Assembly (NCBI GenBank): GCA_028532985.1
Contig: JANCIK010000009.1
Span: forward strand, 1,488,001-1,552,000
Reading direction: 5' to 3'
From: Stropharia rugosoannulata
Lineage: Eukaryota > Basidiomycota > Agaricomycetes > Agaricales > Strophariaceae
DNA length: 64,000 nucleotides
Shown: positions 49,536-64,000 of the stretch, piece by piece
How positions within the stretch are numbered: the stretch's first letter is position 1
Layout: each line of letters starts with the position of its first letter
Notes under the pieces: model-generated
Seen by the model: the letters and a program-made list of their open reading frames with translations, nothing else
Told to the model about the DNA's origin: nothing
Databases searched by the model: none
Made by a program: the position numbers and the translations under genes

Positions 49536-52526
49536 TCAAATCATGCCCGTCCAGTCGTATTTGCGGTACTTGCTCTTCGTCGCCTCCACCCGCTCAGCGT
49601 TCCGCCGCGCATCTACCTTGCGCGGCCGCCGCCACCGTCGCGCCTCCAGCTCGAGCACACTGCCAATGATCTCAGTCGCAAAATACCTGCAGCATCGTCA
49701 GCATGGCGCATAGGTGACCACCAGAACAGCTACTCACGATGGGAATTCTCCCCCGCCTTTCTCCCCCTCCTCGAGGCCGTCTTCATCCTGTGCTGTAGCT
49801 GCGCCTTCGATTACGTGTCCATAGCCCTTCTCCCCTTTGTGGTCGAATTGCACCATAAAGTAGGGCAGGTTCGGCACCATCATCCGTCGGAATCCTCCAG
49901 GGCGCGTGCTAAAATCGATCAGTTTCTTGTGTTGCGACCACTCAGCCTCTGACGAGAGAATGGATTCCTGTGCCCTGATAAGCAATCTGCAGTTTCTAAC
50001 CCTCAAGTGACGCACCTTGAAATAGCCTGGCAGCAGATCATACACCTCCCATGGTACCGGAATACATTCTATGTAAGAGTGCCGTTGCTTTTTCAGTGAT
50101 AATACGGTCTCGAAAAACACAACGCCCTTGTCTTCCTCCGCATACATTCGCATTAAACATTTCATAAAATTCTACGTGTATCCGGTTAGCATCTAACGAA
50201 TCGCACAAATATGATCAACAAACCCTAATTTCATCCCATACATCGTCGTCGCCCTCCAGCATGTTCAGATGATGTTGAATAGGGACAATCAAACAGTGAC
50301 CATCGACCAGCTCCTCTGTCAATGTACATGACAGGTACACTCTCGTGCCCATTGCAACGACAGGAGCCTTGGGTGGCGAATCGTCTTCTCCATAACAGAA
50401 ATTACATGACGCAAGGGCTCTCTGCGTCTGCCGGTAGTCTGAGGCAATTGTATTGAGCTCCCTGCCGCAAATAGAGCTGTCAAGGGCTGTCAAACGTACC
50501 GTTAATAGCAAATTGACGCTTCATGCCATCGGAACGCATCTTCTGCCGTCCTAATTTTTCGGCATTATCATCGATGTAGTCCAAGTCGTTCTAATGACGC
50601 CGAAGCATGAGCACTTGATGAGCACTTTTATATTCGCGAGAGCGCTAAAACATACCTCGAATTTCCCATCTCCCATTATAGCACGCGCATATTGGGCGTC
50701 CAAATTCTTCTGGTCGGCCATTCCAGCGCTCATGCGTTCTTGCCGCAGCATCTCGCCTAGCGTGACGGTGTCGTCGTCAGCGTTAATGCGAATGACTTCG
50801 CCAGTTTTCCTGTCATGTGTCTCAAAATACTGAAGAGATGGCATAGTTAGCTTCTTTCTATACCCAATATACCGCACAAACCTTTTCTTTCTTTTTCCTA
50901 TTTCCCGGCAGATCCTTCTCGTCCTCTTTGCCTTGACCAACATCGTACATCCGTCCACGAGCGTCCAAAGTCGGAAGAACTTCAACCTTCGTCCTGACAC
51001 CATCCTGTACAATACCTTGCGCCTTCTGCGCCTCCTCTTCATATTCACGCTCCAGTTTCTCGGCATCGGAAGAGTTCATCAGCTTCGCACGTATGACCTT
51101 TGCCTGCAGCTTATTTAACGACGACGGCGACAGAGCGCGTGCATTGCCACCTGCGCCGCGCACCGGCGGGGTCATCACACTGCGTATGGGTGTATGCGAC
51201 TGTTGCAGCGGCGACCCAGCCTGAGATGGCAGTCGCAACGAGTCCAGTCGGCGGTTTGCCGGTGGGCGTTGAGCATCAGACGCGGGTGATGGCGTGGAAG
51301 GGCCACTCGTAGGCATGCCACCTGGCCGACGGAAGGACGAGCTCCTGCTTGAGGTAGCGCTGCCTGGCATGTCACTGAACATGAGACCTTTTTCTCCGTC
51401 TTTGCTAAACTGCGTTGGACGGTCCTGACCGCGACCGCGATGGACAGGCGTGTTCCCCCTTTCTGTACCTTTGCGTCCCTCACGCTTGTCTAGGATGCGG
51501 CGCTCCTCTTTGGCTTCTTCGAATGCCTCCAAAGTGCCGAAGCGGTCGACACCGACCTGCTCTATTGACAGACCTTCCTCTTCCGCCGTTTCATATACTC
51601 GACGGAGGCGCATCATTCGCCACTGCGAACCAGGTCCCCCGGGAGTATTTTTTGGAGGGGGAGCCGGGGGCTCGCTAAAGTCCATAGGCTTGCCCTCTTT
51701 AAGATCATGGTTGAGTTCTAGGCGGCTGATTTTAGGCTGTGTCATTCGTTAATAAATTCGCCGTACTATTATTCGTCATAAGTGAATCGCACCTTCTCTG
51801 GATCTGGTTTGTCCGGACGCACTTTCTTTCTTTCCGTACCGAGAGACGAGAAGAAATCGACGCCACCGCCGAGGTTGCGTGCATCACTGGCTTCGTCGCC
51901 ATATCCGTCCATAGGATCGTCGTCCCCGGTTGACAGCGCCACTCGCGGCCGCGTATCGTCCGGGATAACGGGTGCGCTAGGCGGCAGCATCATCCAGTCG
52001 TCGCGCTGTATACTAGTCACTGTACTTGGCAGCGGTAAACCGTCGTCTCCGTTGGCCTCAGCAGAAGACGTGATCTTGAGGCTCTCCGCCGTCGGAATGT
52101 CAGTCGCGAGGACCTGTGACACGCGCGGTCAGCGCAAAGCAATAAGCGGGACAGCGCACCCACTCGCTCGCCATCCATGCCGATATCCTTCTCGACCCAC
52201 ATGTCGTCACTACTCGGCGGGTCGTCGTCGACGATGTCCAGCTTCTTCTCGTCGCGGCTGCGCTGCGGGCGCTTGCGTTCACTATCCCTGTCCTTGTCCC
52301 GGTGTTTGTCCTTGTCCTTCCTGTTGTGTTTGTGCTTGTGGTGCTTCTTGCTGCTGCTGCTCCGCTCGCCGTCGCCATCCTCGCCTTCGCGGTCGTGCCG
52401 GTGCCGCTTCTTGTGCTTGCGCTCCCCACCGTCATCAGCGTCGCGGTCGTGCTTGTGGTGCTTCGACTTGTGCTCGCGCGAGTACTTACTACTTGACGCT
52501 TCCTTCTCCATCATCTCGATATTCAT
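49536..52526 (-). CDS. cwf19: CWF19-like spliceosome-associated protein (CwfJ domains)
   Basis: A Cwf19/CWF19L2 homologue associated with late spliceosomes and lariat turnover. Exons read downwards: 52526-52164, 52113-51793, 51736-50882, 50829-50656, 50590-50500, 50438-50224, 50171-50016, 49967-49738 and 49686-49536, giving 851 residues. The first ~110 residues are a Lys/His/Asp/Ser-rich, RS-like tract. The middle carries NKLQAKVIRAKLMNSSDAE and YFETHDRKTGEV, then YARAIMGDGKFE. CwfJ domain 1 (about residues 600-730) has CNFCYGED and the HIT-like HCLIVPIQHH. CwfJ domain 2 has WEVYDLLPGYFK and the end KYRKYDWTGMI. It lies 252 bases downstream of the GT61 start, in the same orientation. Confidence 0.93.
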
Positions 52527-53074
52527 GGCTGATTGAAATGGGAGGAAAGGCTGGGACTGGAGGAACGTGCGGGTATGTGCCAAGACCGGTTTCTCGTTCG
52601 TCAATACTGACCACGTGATGTGCCTGCGATGACGCCAGACGGAGACACGGCGACTGTCAACCAGGCAGTTCAGATTCGTTTGAAGCAAAACAATGTAGCC
52701 ATCACCTTTTCCAAATTCCATCACAAGCTCTCGCTGGGGCTAGCTTCGGCTCTTTGAACAAAGCTCGCTGCTTGGAAATTTGCTTCGTTGCTTTTGTTTA
52801 CTGATTAACGGTTAACCTGAGTCTGGCGCTCGGCTCTAAAATCGTGTTCTTCAACGCGTCCCTAACGCGCCTGAGCACTGCGTAACTTCCTTGCCAGGCA
52901 CCAGAATAAACAGCTTCTCGTACTCTATAATACAAGTATCGTATCCACAGAAAATCAAGGCGGACACAAGGCCGGCTCCGGTGTACGACTTCTGCGAGGA
53001 CTGGTGCCGTGACATTTTGGATTCCTCCCAAAGCACCTTTATACCCCTTTCTTCGGCTTAGGGTGTCCTACAAG
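52527..53074. promoter_or_regulatory. Divergent CWF19/SET promoter with E-box
   Basis: 548 bases between divergent starts. A CACGTG E-box lies at 52612-52617, about 86 bases upstream of the CWF19 start. No other feature was recognised. Confidence 0.45.
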
Positions 53075-54606
53075 ATGGCCTCCAAACTTCGCAAGGGAAA
53101 GCCTGGAGTAAAGTCTGCTACAAAAGACTCAGCCAGCAAAACAGAGATGTTGAAGACAGTAGAAAGAGACACACCTATACAGAAGACGCCACTTGGCAAG
53201 CAAGCCCTTATGGTATTCTTAAATCGTTTATGATCACTGCATCTAACAGGAACATGCCAATAAGGTTGTTCTTACAAATGTGTTGGTTGCTATCATCGCC
53301 TCTGCGTATCTATTCTATACCCAACAAGGAGCACAATGGGCGTCTAAAAAGACTGAAGGGGATGCCATATACACCGTTGTTGATCTTCCTGGAAGGGGAA
53401 AAGGAATTATCGCTGCTCGGGATATAAAGGTGTGTCCGTTTTTAGTCGGTCCTAGCTGCATCTTAACGCACTCCAGCAATCAGAATTAATTCTGACAGAA
53501 AGGCCATTGTTTACTGTCCCAACCCACAGTGAGTGACTGTTGCAGGCGAACAACTTTAGTATACTCACATTGCCCAGTTTCTTCATCTCCAACAGAATTG
53601 ATATCTTCAAAAATTGAAGCGCTATCTATTGCAGAGCGCGAAGCATTTCTCAATTTGTCATATGTCAATTTCCCCTCTCGTTTAAATCCTGATGACCACC
53701 CAGACGAAGTTGCATTGGCTATATTTCAAACTAATGCTGTCAGCGTTGGAGACGATGCAGGTATTTTTCCGAACATGGCGCGTTTGAACCATGGATGCTC
53801 TAGTGCATTTAATGTTGTCTACTTCTGGCGTGAAAATGAAAACCTGTTATATGTTCACGCGCTCAAGGATATACCCAAGGGCAAAGTGTGTAGTCCACTT
53901 TTAATGATTGGTCGTGGACGTTAACATGTGCACAGGAGTTATTAACCACGTACACAAACTCGAGGAAACCGCGCGATGAACGCAGGTTATACATTTAGTG
54001 CAGACTATTGCGATCGCGCTGAAATTCTTTCATAGGGCATATCTAAGACAGCAGTATGGCTTTCACTGCACTTGCGAGGTATGCTCCCTGCCCGACGACC
54101 TTTCAAAGGCGTCAGATGAAAGACTGGCTTCAATCTCAAACCACTACGAAGAGTTCGCTCGATGGGGAAACGAAGAGATCACTGGACTTGATGCTATGGA
54201 CCATATACGAAAGATATGGCAGCTAGAGGAGCAAGAAGGTTACTGGAGCGAGCGTGGGCAACTCGCAGCTGATGCTGCGTGGATCGCAGCAGCCCACTCT
54301 GAGTAAGTGCTCGTGGCTTCAATAGTTTATGCGCGAGCAATATCAGTGTCGGCAACTTAATTGATACATTTTCTCCAGCTTTGTTGCCACCCAAGCGTGG
54401 GCGGGCTTGGCCGAACAATGGTATTCCTACGAGCTTGGGGGTGATGCCCCGCAGGTGAACGCAATAAGAGCAGTCGCAGTACAGCCGCGTATACACCAGG
54501 CCTGGGGCAAGAGGACGCCACTTACAGTGGGAGGTCCAGGTGAGTGGTTATAATGCACTTATCTCGGTGGCGTTGACTTCATTCAGATTACATAGCGTTA
54601 GGGTGA
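53075..54606 (+). CDS. SET-domain protein with N-terminal membrane helix
   Basis: A predicted lysine methyltransferase-fold protein. Exons 53075-53212, 53250-53429, 53477-53528, 53578-53885, 53936-53985, 54036-54302, 54379-54539 and 54587-54606 give 391 residues. A basic N-terminus precedes one hydrophobic helix (VVLTNVLVAIIASAYLFY, about residues 52-69). The SET domain then shows GRGKGIIAARDI, MARLNHGCSSAFN (RxxNHxC), ELLTTYTN and the Cys cluster FHCTCEVC. No MYND zinc finger is seen. The C-terminal part (about 130 residues, helical) is unlike classical SMYD TPR tails and ends GDYIALG. An in-frame ATG at 53009 would add 22 residues. The first intron is only 37 nt, but reading through it gives a stop. 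Substrate unknown. Confidence 0.85.
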
Positions 54607-55323
54607 CGTACGGCAAGGGATAGTTGGTGTACCATTCAAGTACCATGATATGCAAACCGGCCATTTACGCGCCAGGACAGTCAGATGGCCTGCGTCAGCG
54701 GATGTAAAGGCGTTCCCCAAAAAAACGACCTCTGTCGCACGACTACCGTGTTTACTATGCTGCTGTTATCAAACCATGTCAAAACTTCTAGTAGCTTCCC
54801 GCTCAGGATCTGTGATTTATGTACTTCACTGTCTAAAAACGTGTGCCGCTGAGAACTTTGATTTGGTCCGGTCGAATTGCCGATGCCGCTGGAAGTCGGG
54901 GCAAATTGCAGTTGGCCTGCATCTACCGTGCTGATTTTGGTAGGCAATTAAGAAGTACAGAATCGTAGTACACATAGTCGGGTAAAGCGGATTTTTATCC
55001 GTGGATGTCGAGTGAGAATAGACGCTAATTGAAGCATTTGTTAGGTGTGCTGACTCTGAAATAATTGTGGACCAAACATGAAGCAGGGAATTAAACTCCG
55101 AGTACAGCGCCACGTCCAAAGTTGTCTCTTCCTCAAATACCATCTCCTCCGCTCCCCATCTTTCCGACGGTCTCTGCCCTCAGGCAATACCTGCTGCTCA
55201 TAGCTATATAGCTGGCGGCGTGTCGACACTGGTATTGCCCCTTTCAATTTATTCTTTGCCATGACAGATCCCAATCGTACCATATTTTCTCCAGCTTTTC
55301 CTCTTTCTCTCACCGGCGCCGTA
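54607..55323. other. Intergenic: SET 3' flank and CPR promoter
   Basis: 717 bases with only short frames on either strand and no recognised motif. An in-frame ATG at 55261 upstream of the reductase start is probably not used. Confidence 0.55.
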
Positions 55324-57673
55324 ATGGCCTCCTCATCGTCGGACATCCTGATTCTCGCCTTGGGCGTTGTTCTCGCCGCCCTCTACCTCTTCCGTGAGCA
55401 GCTTTTCGCTGCGTCAAAGCCCAAAGTTACCCCAGTCGCTGCCAACAAGGCCGCTAATGGCTCCGGAAACCCTCGTGATTTCATCGCCAAGATGAAAGAG
55501 GGCGTAAGTGTATCCTTTCTTTTACTTGATAACTTCCTGACTCCCCCTTTCACAGAAAAAGCGCATTGTTATTTTCTACGGCTCGCAAACCGGTACTGCG
55601 GAAGAGTATGCCATCCGTCTCGCCAAGGAAGCTAAACAGAAATTCGGCCTCGCCTCCCTCGTTTGTGACCCAGAAGAATATGATTTTGAGAACCTCGACC
55701 AGCTCCCCGAAGACTGCGCTGCTTTCTTCGTTATGGCGACTTACGGCGAGGGTGAGCCCACTGATAACGCAGTGCAGCTGATGCAGAACTTGGAGGACGA
55801 GTCTTTCGAGTTCAGCGGGGGCGAGCGCAAATTAGACGGCCTCAAATACGTTATATTCGGTCTCGGAAATAAGACTTATGAGCACTACAACTTGATTGCC
55901 AGGAAAACGGACACTCTCTTGACCAACATGGGTGCTGTCCGTGTCGGTGAACGGGGTGAAGGTGACGACGACAAGAGCATGGAAGAAGACTACCTGGAAT
56001 GGAAGGATGGAATGTGGGAAGCATTTTCTACTGCCATGGGAGTCGAGGAAGGTCAGGGAGGTGACTCGGCCGACTTCGTTGTCACTGAGCTTGAGGCCCA
56101 CCCCGAAGAGAAGGTTTACCTTGGTATGTTTAAAAGTGATCTGATAGCTCTTTTCTCTTGTTGACTTGTTGTATAGGAGAGTACTCTGCTCGCGCCTTGA
56201 CCAAGACAAAGGGTATACACGACGCCAAGAACCCTTATGCCGCTCCTATTTCACTTGCACGCGAACTCTTCGCACCCAAGGCTGAGCGCAACTGTATTCA
56301 CATAGAATTTAATACGGAAGGGTCTGGAATTACTTACCAACATGGTGATCATCTCGGACTCTGGCCTTTGAACCCAGACGTCGAGGTGGAGCGTCTTCTA
56401 TGCGTTCTTGGCTTACAGGATAAAAAGGACACCGTCATTGGTATTGATTCTCTCGATCCCGCGCTTGCCAAAGTACCATTCCCGGTTCCTACTACCTACG
56501 CCACCGTCTTGCGTCATTATATCGACATTAGCGCTGTTGCAGGTCGTCAGATTTTGGGCACCTTATCCAAGTTCGCACCCACCCCGGAGGCGGAAGCATA
56601 CCTAAAAAATCTGAATACGAACAAGGATGAATACCACCACGTCGTCCATGATGGCTGTCTTAAGCTCGGTGAAGTTTTGCAATTGGCCGCGAACAACGAC
56701 ATCAAGGTGGCACCCACAGCGAACAATACCACGAAATGGCCCATTCCATTCGACATCATCGTTTCTGCTATTCCCCGCCTGCAACCTCGGTACTACTCTA
56801 TCTCGTCTAGTCCTAAACTTCATCCCAACTCGATTCACGCAACTGCAGTCGTACTCAAGTACGAGAATATCCCCCACGGCCCCGTCCCTCGCAAACTTGT
56901 ATTTGGTGTTGGATCTAACTTCTTATTGAACCTCAAGCACGCAGCCAACAATGAGCCCATGACTGTCCAATCTGCTGAAGGGGAAGAACACGTCGTTTTC
57001 CCAGCTTATCTGATCGACGGCCCCCGCGGCGCATACAAGACGGAGACCCATTATAAAGCACCCATCCACGTCAGACGTTCTACGTTCAGACTTCCCACGA
57101 ACCCGAAGAGCCCGGTCATCATGATAGGGCCTGGTACTGTAAGTAGTATTCCATTGCTCATTGTAAATAGGCTGACATATATATCTCTAATAACAGGGTG
57201 TCGCTCCTTTCCGTGGTTTCGTACAGGAACGTGTCGCTCTCGCCAGGCGTTCTATCGAAAAGAATGGGCCGGATGCTCTCGCAGACTGGGGTCGCATCTC
57301 ATTGTTCTATGGCTGCCGTCGTTCTGATGAAGATTTCCTTTATAAGGATGAATGGCCACAATACGAAGCAGAACTGAAGGGCAAATTTAAGTTGCACTGT
57401 GCCTTCTCGCGTCAAAACTACAAGCCCGATGGGAGCAAAATATATGTCCAGGATCTCCTATGGGATGATCGTGAGCACGTCGCAGATGCCATCATTAATG
57501 GAAAGGGCTACGTATACATTTGCGGAGAGGCGAAGAGCATGAGCAAGCAAGTCGAAGAAGTTCTTGCGAGAATTCTTGGAGAAGCTAAGGGAGGGTCAGC
57601 CGAAGTCGAAGGCGCCGCAGAGATCAAGCTATTGAAAGAACGCTCGAGGTTGATGCTCGATGTTTGGAGTTAG
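55324..57673 (+). CDS. cpr1: NADPH-cytochrome P450 reductase
   Basis: An ER-anchored diflavin reductase that passes electrons from NADPH through FAD and FMN to cytochrome P450s and squalene/heme enzymes. Four exons (55324-55503, 55556-56123, 56177-57138, 57197-57673) give 728 residues, the usual length. An N-terminal anchor (ILILALGVVLAALYLF) is followed by the FMN-binding flavodoxin domain (FYGSQTGTAEEYA, MATYGEGEPTDNA, FGLGNKTYEHYN). The FAD/ferredoxin-reductase part contains PRYYSISSSP, and the NADPH site is GPGTGVAPFRGF plus FYGCRR. The C-terminus DVWS keeps the terminal aromatic that stacks on FAD. The start at 55324 puts the anchor directly at the N-terminus. Confidence 0.97.
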
Positions 57674-58059
57674 TTGACTCTCCTTAGATGGGTAGACCAT
57701 ATAACTAGCAGCGATGTTCTCCATACATAATTACTCGCCCTCGCCAGGCAAGCATCTTGGGTTTATTGTTAGGACTTATATATCCAGTAGATTTTAGTCT
57801 TATAGTATCTTATCGTCTAAACCTTCCCAAAAGTTTTGAGAGAAGCAAGGACTTGTTCCTCAAGTTTGGTGGTAGTCTCTACGGAACAAGTGACGGATCC
57901 GGCAGCGTCAGGTACGTATTTGGCAATCCGGTTAATGGAGTTGATTGAATTGGTTCTCAGGGGTCCTTCTTCATTCAACTGAGCCAACCTTTTGTGCTCA
58001 TTCTTCCCGAAAAACTCTTGCAATACTCACTTATTCTCGCAAGGTCTCGCTGAAGTGAC
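57674..58059. other. Short intergenic region
   Basis: 386 bases between the reductase stop and the lyase start on the same strand. I see no gene; it should hold the reductase 3' UTR and the next promoter. Confidence 0.55.
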
Positions 58060-59574
58060 ATGTATTCAACACGATCATACTCCTATTTACCTAGACCAAC
58101 CAGGAATTACCTGAATGCAGTACTAACTCAGCATGTTTCGTGCCAGAGTACTACTAAAGGCTTCAGCACCGCCGCCAACAACGTTTTTAAACTCACTCGA
58201 TCTTATTTATACGTGCCTTCTTCCTCGGATCGTATGCTAGAGAAGTCTATACACTGCAATGCTGATGTGATCCTATACGACTTGGAAGACAGTGTGGCCC
58301 CGTCTGCGAAGGACAAAAGTGCGGCTCGAACTCGTCTCAGGAAATTTCTTGAGGTATATACATGCTACCTTGCCAACTGTGGTTGATAACTTATCATTGC
58401 CGAATGTCTTTTAGGAAAAGCAACAGAATCTGAAAGATTTACATGTTGCAGTACGAGTGAACGATGTGACGACACCTTTCTTTCGTGATGATATAGCACA
58501 GATTGTGAAGGCTGCCTGCCCCGTTCCTTGCTCAGACTGCGGCTGTACTAATAGATGCACTTAGGTGTCCTTGCCTTCCATCCGAACATTAGTACTGCCT
58601 AAAGTACATTCACGTTACGACTTGGACTACGTTTCGGACGAAGTGTCCGTGAACCGGAAGTCTTTGACTATTCCACCTCTTCGCATGGTACCCAGCATTG
58701 AAAGTGCACGAGCAATATGGAATATCGGCTCTATCGCGGGTTGGAAATCCTCACACGGCCCAGTCAGCGGAGGGACAGTTAGCGGACTACTTGTGAGGAA
58801 CTCCAATCTGTACTTCTAGCGAAATATCTTAAGGAATACTTATTGAATTCACAGTTCGCTGCTGAAGATTGTAGGTTTTCTCCCTTACTTCAGGTTTCTG
58901 TGCTGACACTATAATTCCTTGAAGATTGTGCTGATACTTCCATTATACGAACACCTTCAAGACGAGAGTTACTTTATACAAGATCCCAGATTGTCATTGC
59001 GGCTAAAGCATTTGGCCTTGATGCGATTGATATGGTGAGTTGATCTCCTGGTGCTCGATTTGTCAGAATTCATTGAATCATATTTCTCTCAGGTTTGCGT
59101 ACACTTCAAAGATCTTGAAATATTAGAAGACGAATGCGCCGATGGCCGTCAGTTGGGTTTCACGGGGAAGGTACTTGATACACCATGTTACTTTTCAAAT
59201 TTTAATTGAAGATCGTTTAGCAAGCAATACACCCGAGTCAAGTTGAGGTCATAAATTCGACCTATGTTCCCACTCGGCAGGGTGAGTGTGCATTGCATAA
59301 CAGGACAAGTAACCTGTATAGTAATAATTTTGAAATGCCTTCGCAGAAATCGTCCGTGCTGCGAAAATATTGAACGCTCTGAAAAATGCACATGAATCCG
59401 AAAGGGGTGCCGTAGGACTTGACGGGACTATGATAGACGCTCCAATGATTAAGCAGGTATGTTACATGCCGCAATTACTTGAATCATGCTATATTCAACC
59501 TTTTGTTTGATCCATAGGCTCAGAAAACTATTGACCTAGCCCAACTTGCGGGCCTCTCAATCCAAGGCGCTTAA
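58060..59574 (+). CDS. CitE/CLYBL-like (citramalyl-CoA/malyl-CoA) lyase, probably mitochondrial
   Basis: A member of the HpcH/HpaI-CitE aldolase superfamily, closest in kind to CLYBL, which cleaves citramalyl-CoA in mitochondria. Nine exons (58060-58353, 58415-58504, 58565-58792, 58855-58870, 58925-59034, 59093-59170, 59221-59281, 59347-59456, 59518-59574) give 347 residues. The first ~40 residues are rich in Arg, Ser, Thr and Tyr without acids, like a mitochondrial presequence. Family blocks are RSYLYVPSSSDRMLEKSI, DVILYDLEDSVAP, LVLPKVHSRYDL, RMVPSIESARAIWN, AAKAFGLDAIDMV and GFTGKQAIHPSQVEVIN. Substrate specificity is inferred from the family only. Confidence 0.9.
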
Positions 59575-60391
59575 TATATACCAACTTATATACTATACTA
59601 CTGCGCGATGTAAGTAAGTACGCTAATACTCTTTTAGTTGTTTATGGCCTAAGTGACGTTTCGAAAGTGTATTCGGATTTGAACTTGGTCATAAACGAAG
59701 TCGAAATTTACCTACTACATGATTTGTGCAAGACGTTGTATCGTAACTGTATACATACAGAGCAACTCGTGGGTTTCCGCGAACACAGATGCTATTTGCG
59801 AAATTTGACCGTAGAGAAGAAAACAATACACATGTTGTACACATTATTAGGTCCGACTTTCACCAACGTCTAACGTAAAAGAGGCACACTGTGGATAAAT
59901 GTGAATATCTTAGTGGAACTCATTACTATGGTAATTAAGTCATTCATATTTTTCTGGTGCATTGTAGTATGTATATCGTATAGAAATTAGTAGTATTTGA
60001 GTGTTAAACAAGTGTTAAAAATGTATTTTTTCTAAGCTATATAAAATCCTGCCTGCATTTTGTTCATGACTGCAAGGAAGACGTTCAATTCAGCATGTTG
60101 GACTCTGTCAAGAGCATATTTACTGTAATCATATTCATTCCATAGTCATTCAATTGTCCTTTATGGTTTATGAAGAGTTGAAGAGCCGCGGTGCCGCAAG
60201 TGGCTGTCCCGGAATTGATATGTTGCACAGCCACTTGCTTGCTGACTTGGGACTCGATATGGGCGTCACTTTACACTTGGTTGTACCTCCAAAACACTAC
60301 CTTCTTTCACAGCTCTGCCAAAGCCAGTGCCGAAGTTCAATTCTTCGCGCGTGGGTACTTCATATCTTCCACATAGTATCATATCTGCGTT
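59575..60391. other. Intergenic region upstream of PRP2
   Basis: 817 bases with short frames only. A TATATAAAA element lies at 60038-60046, about 350 bases upstream of the PRP2 ATG, and a perfect hairpin-forming repeat at 60196-60238. I do not believe the ~96-codon open frames here are genes. Confidence 0.5.
60196..60238. repeat. Perfect 12-bp inverted repeat, 19-nt loop
   Basis: GCAAGTGGCTGT (60196-60207) pairs exactly with ACAGCCACTTGC (60227-60238). It lies about 155 bases upstream of the PRP2 start, possibly in its 5' leader or promoter. Confidence 0.75.

Positions 60392-64000
<3,609 letters not shown>

Noticed and set aside
20124..57673. P450/reductase gene cluster
   Set aside because: The broken P450 and the reductase are more than 30 kb apart with housekeeping genes between; reductase is a general partner, so no biosynthetic cluster is implied.

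Overview
This window is nuclear DNA from a filamentous basidiomycete, most likely an agaricomycete. Genes are cut by many 45-70 nt GT-AG introns. The gene content is typically fungal: a SIN scaffold, a fungal-type hybrid-kinase phytochrome, a BOR1 transporter and a urease G protein. No rRNA, tRNA, CRISPR or bacterial-type features were seen. Gene models were built by chaining exons by hand; for every confident protein the exon lengths sum to a whole number of codons.

Layout. 1-917 is an unresolved, GC-rich, partly open stretch. 918-4379 holds no gene I can support. 4380-11184 carries two tandem + strand genes, a cdc11/Nud1-type leucine-rich-repeat SIN scaffold and a TALE homeodomain regulator. 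11185-30032 is a gene-poor tract of almost 19 kb. It contains a 3'-truncated cytochrome P450 on the minus strand, which lacks its heme-binding end and has a 1.8-kb intron. It also holds simple repeats, a tandem duplication and one weak hypothetical gene. From 30033 to the right edge the DNA is gene-dense: USB1 (-), UreG (+), IWR1 (+), a histidine-phosphatase-fold membrane protein (-), BOR1-type anion exchanger (-), ABHD12-like hydrolase (+), phytochrome (+), GT61 glycosyltransferase (-), CWF19-like splicing factor (-), membrane-anchored SET-domain protein (+), NADPH-cytochrome P450 reductase (+), CLYBL/CitE-like lyase (+) and the first ~1043 residues of PRP2/DHX16 helicase (+, running off the window).

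How the genes relate. Most are housekeeping genes rather than a biosynthetic cluster. Four act in nuclear RNA metabolism (USB1 on U6 snRNA 3' ends, CWF19 and PRP2 in the spliceosome, IWR1 in RNA polymerase II import) and lie within 34 kb. Divergent pairs (USB1/UreG, BOR1/ABHD12, CWF19/SET) share short promoters; the USB1/UreG one contains a telobox-like motif. The phytochrome is the most elaborate locus, with 20 exons encoding PAS-GAF-PHY-kinase-receiver. Points most worth a second look are the broken P450, two apparent GC-AG introns, a 6-nt microexon, two stop-free multiple-of-three introns, and the SET protein with a membrane anchor. I did not find convincing evidence of a wholly new multi-gene system.
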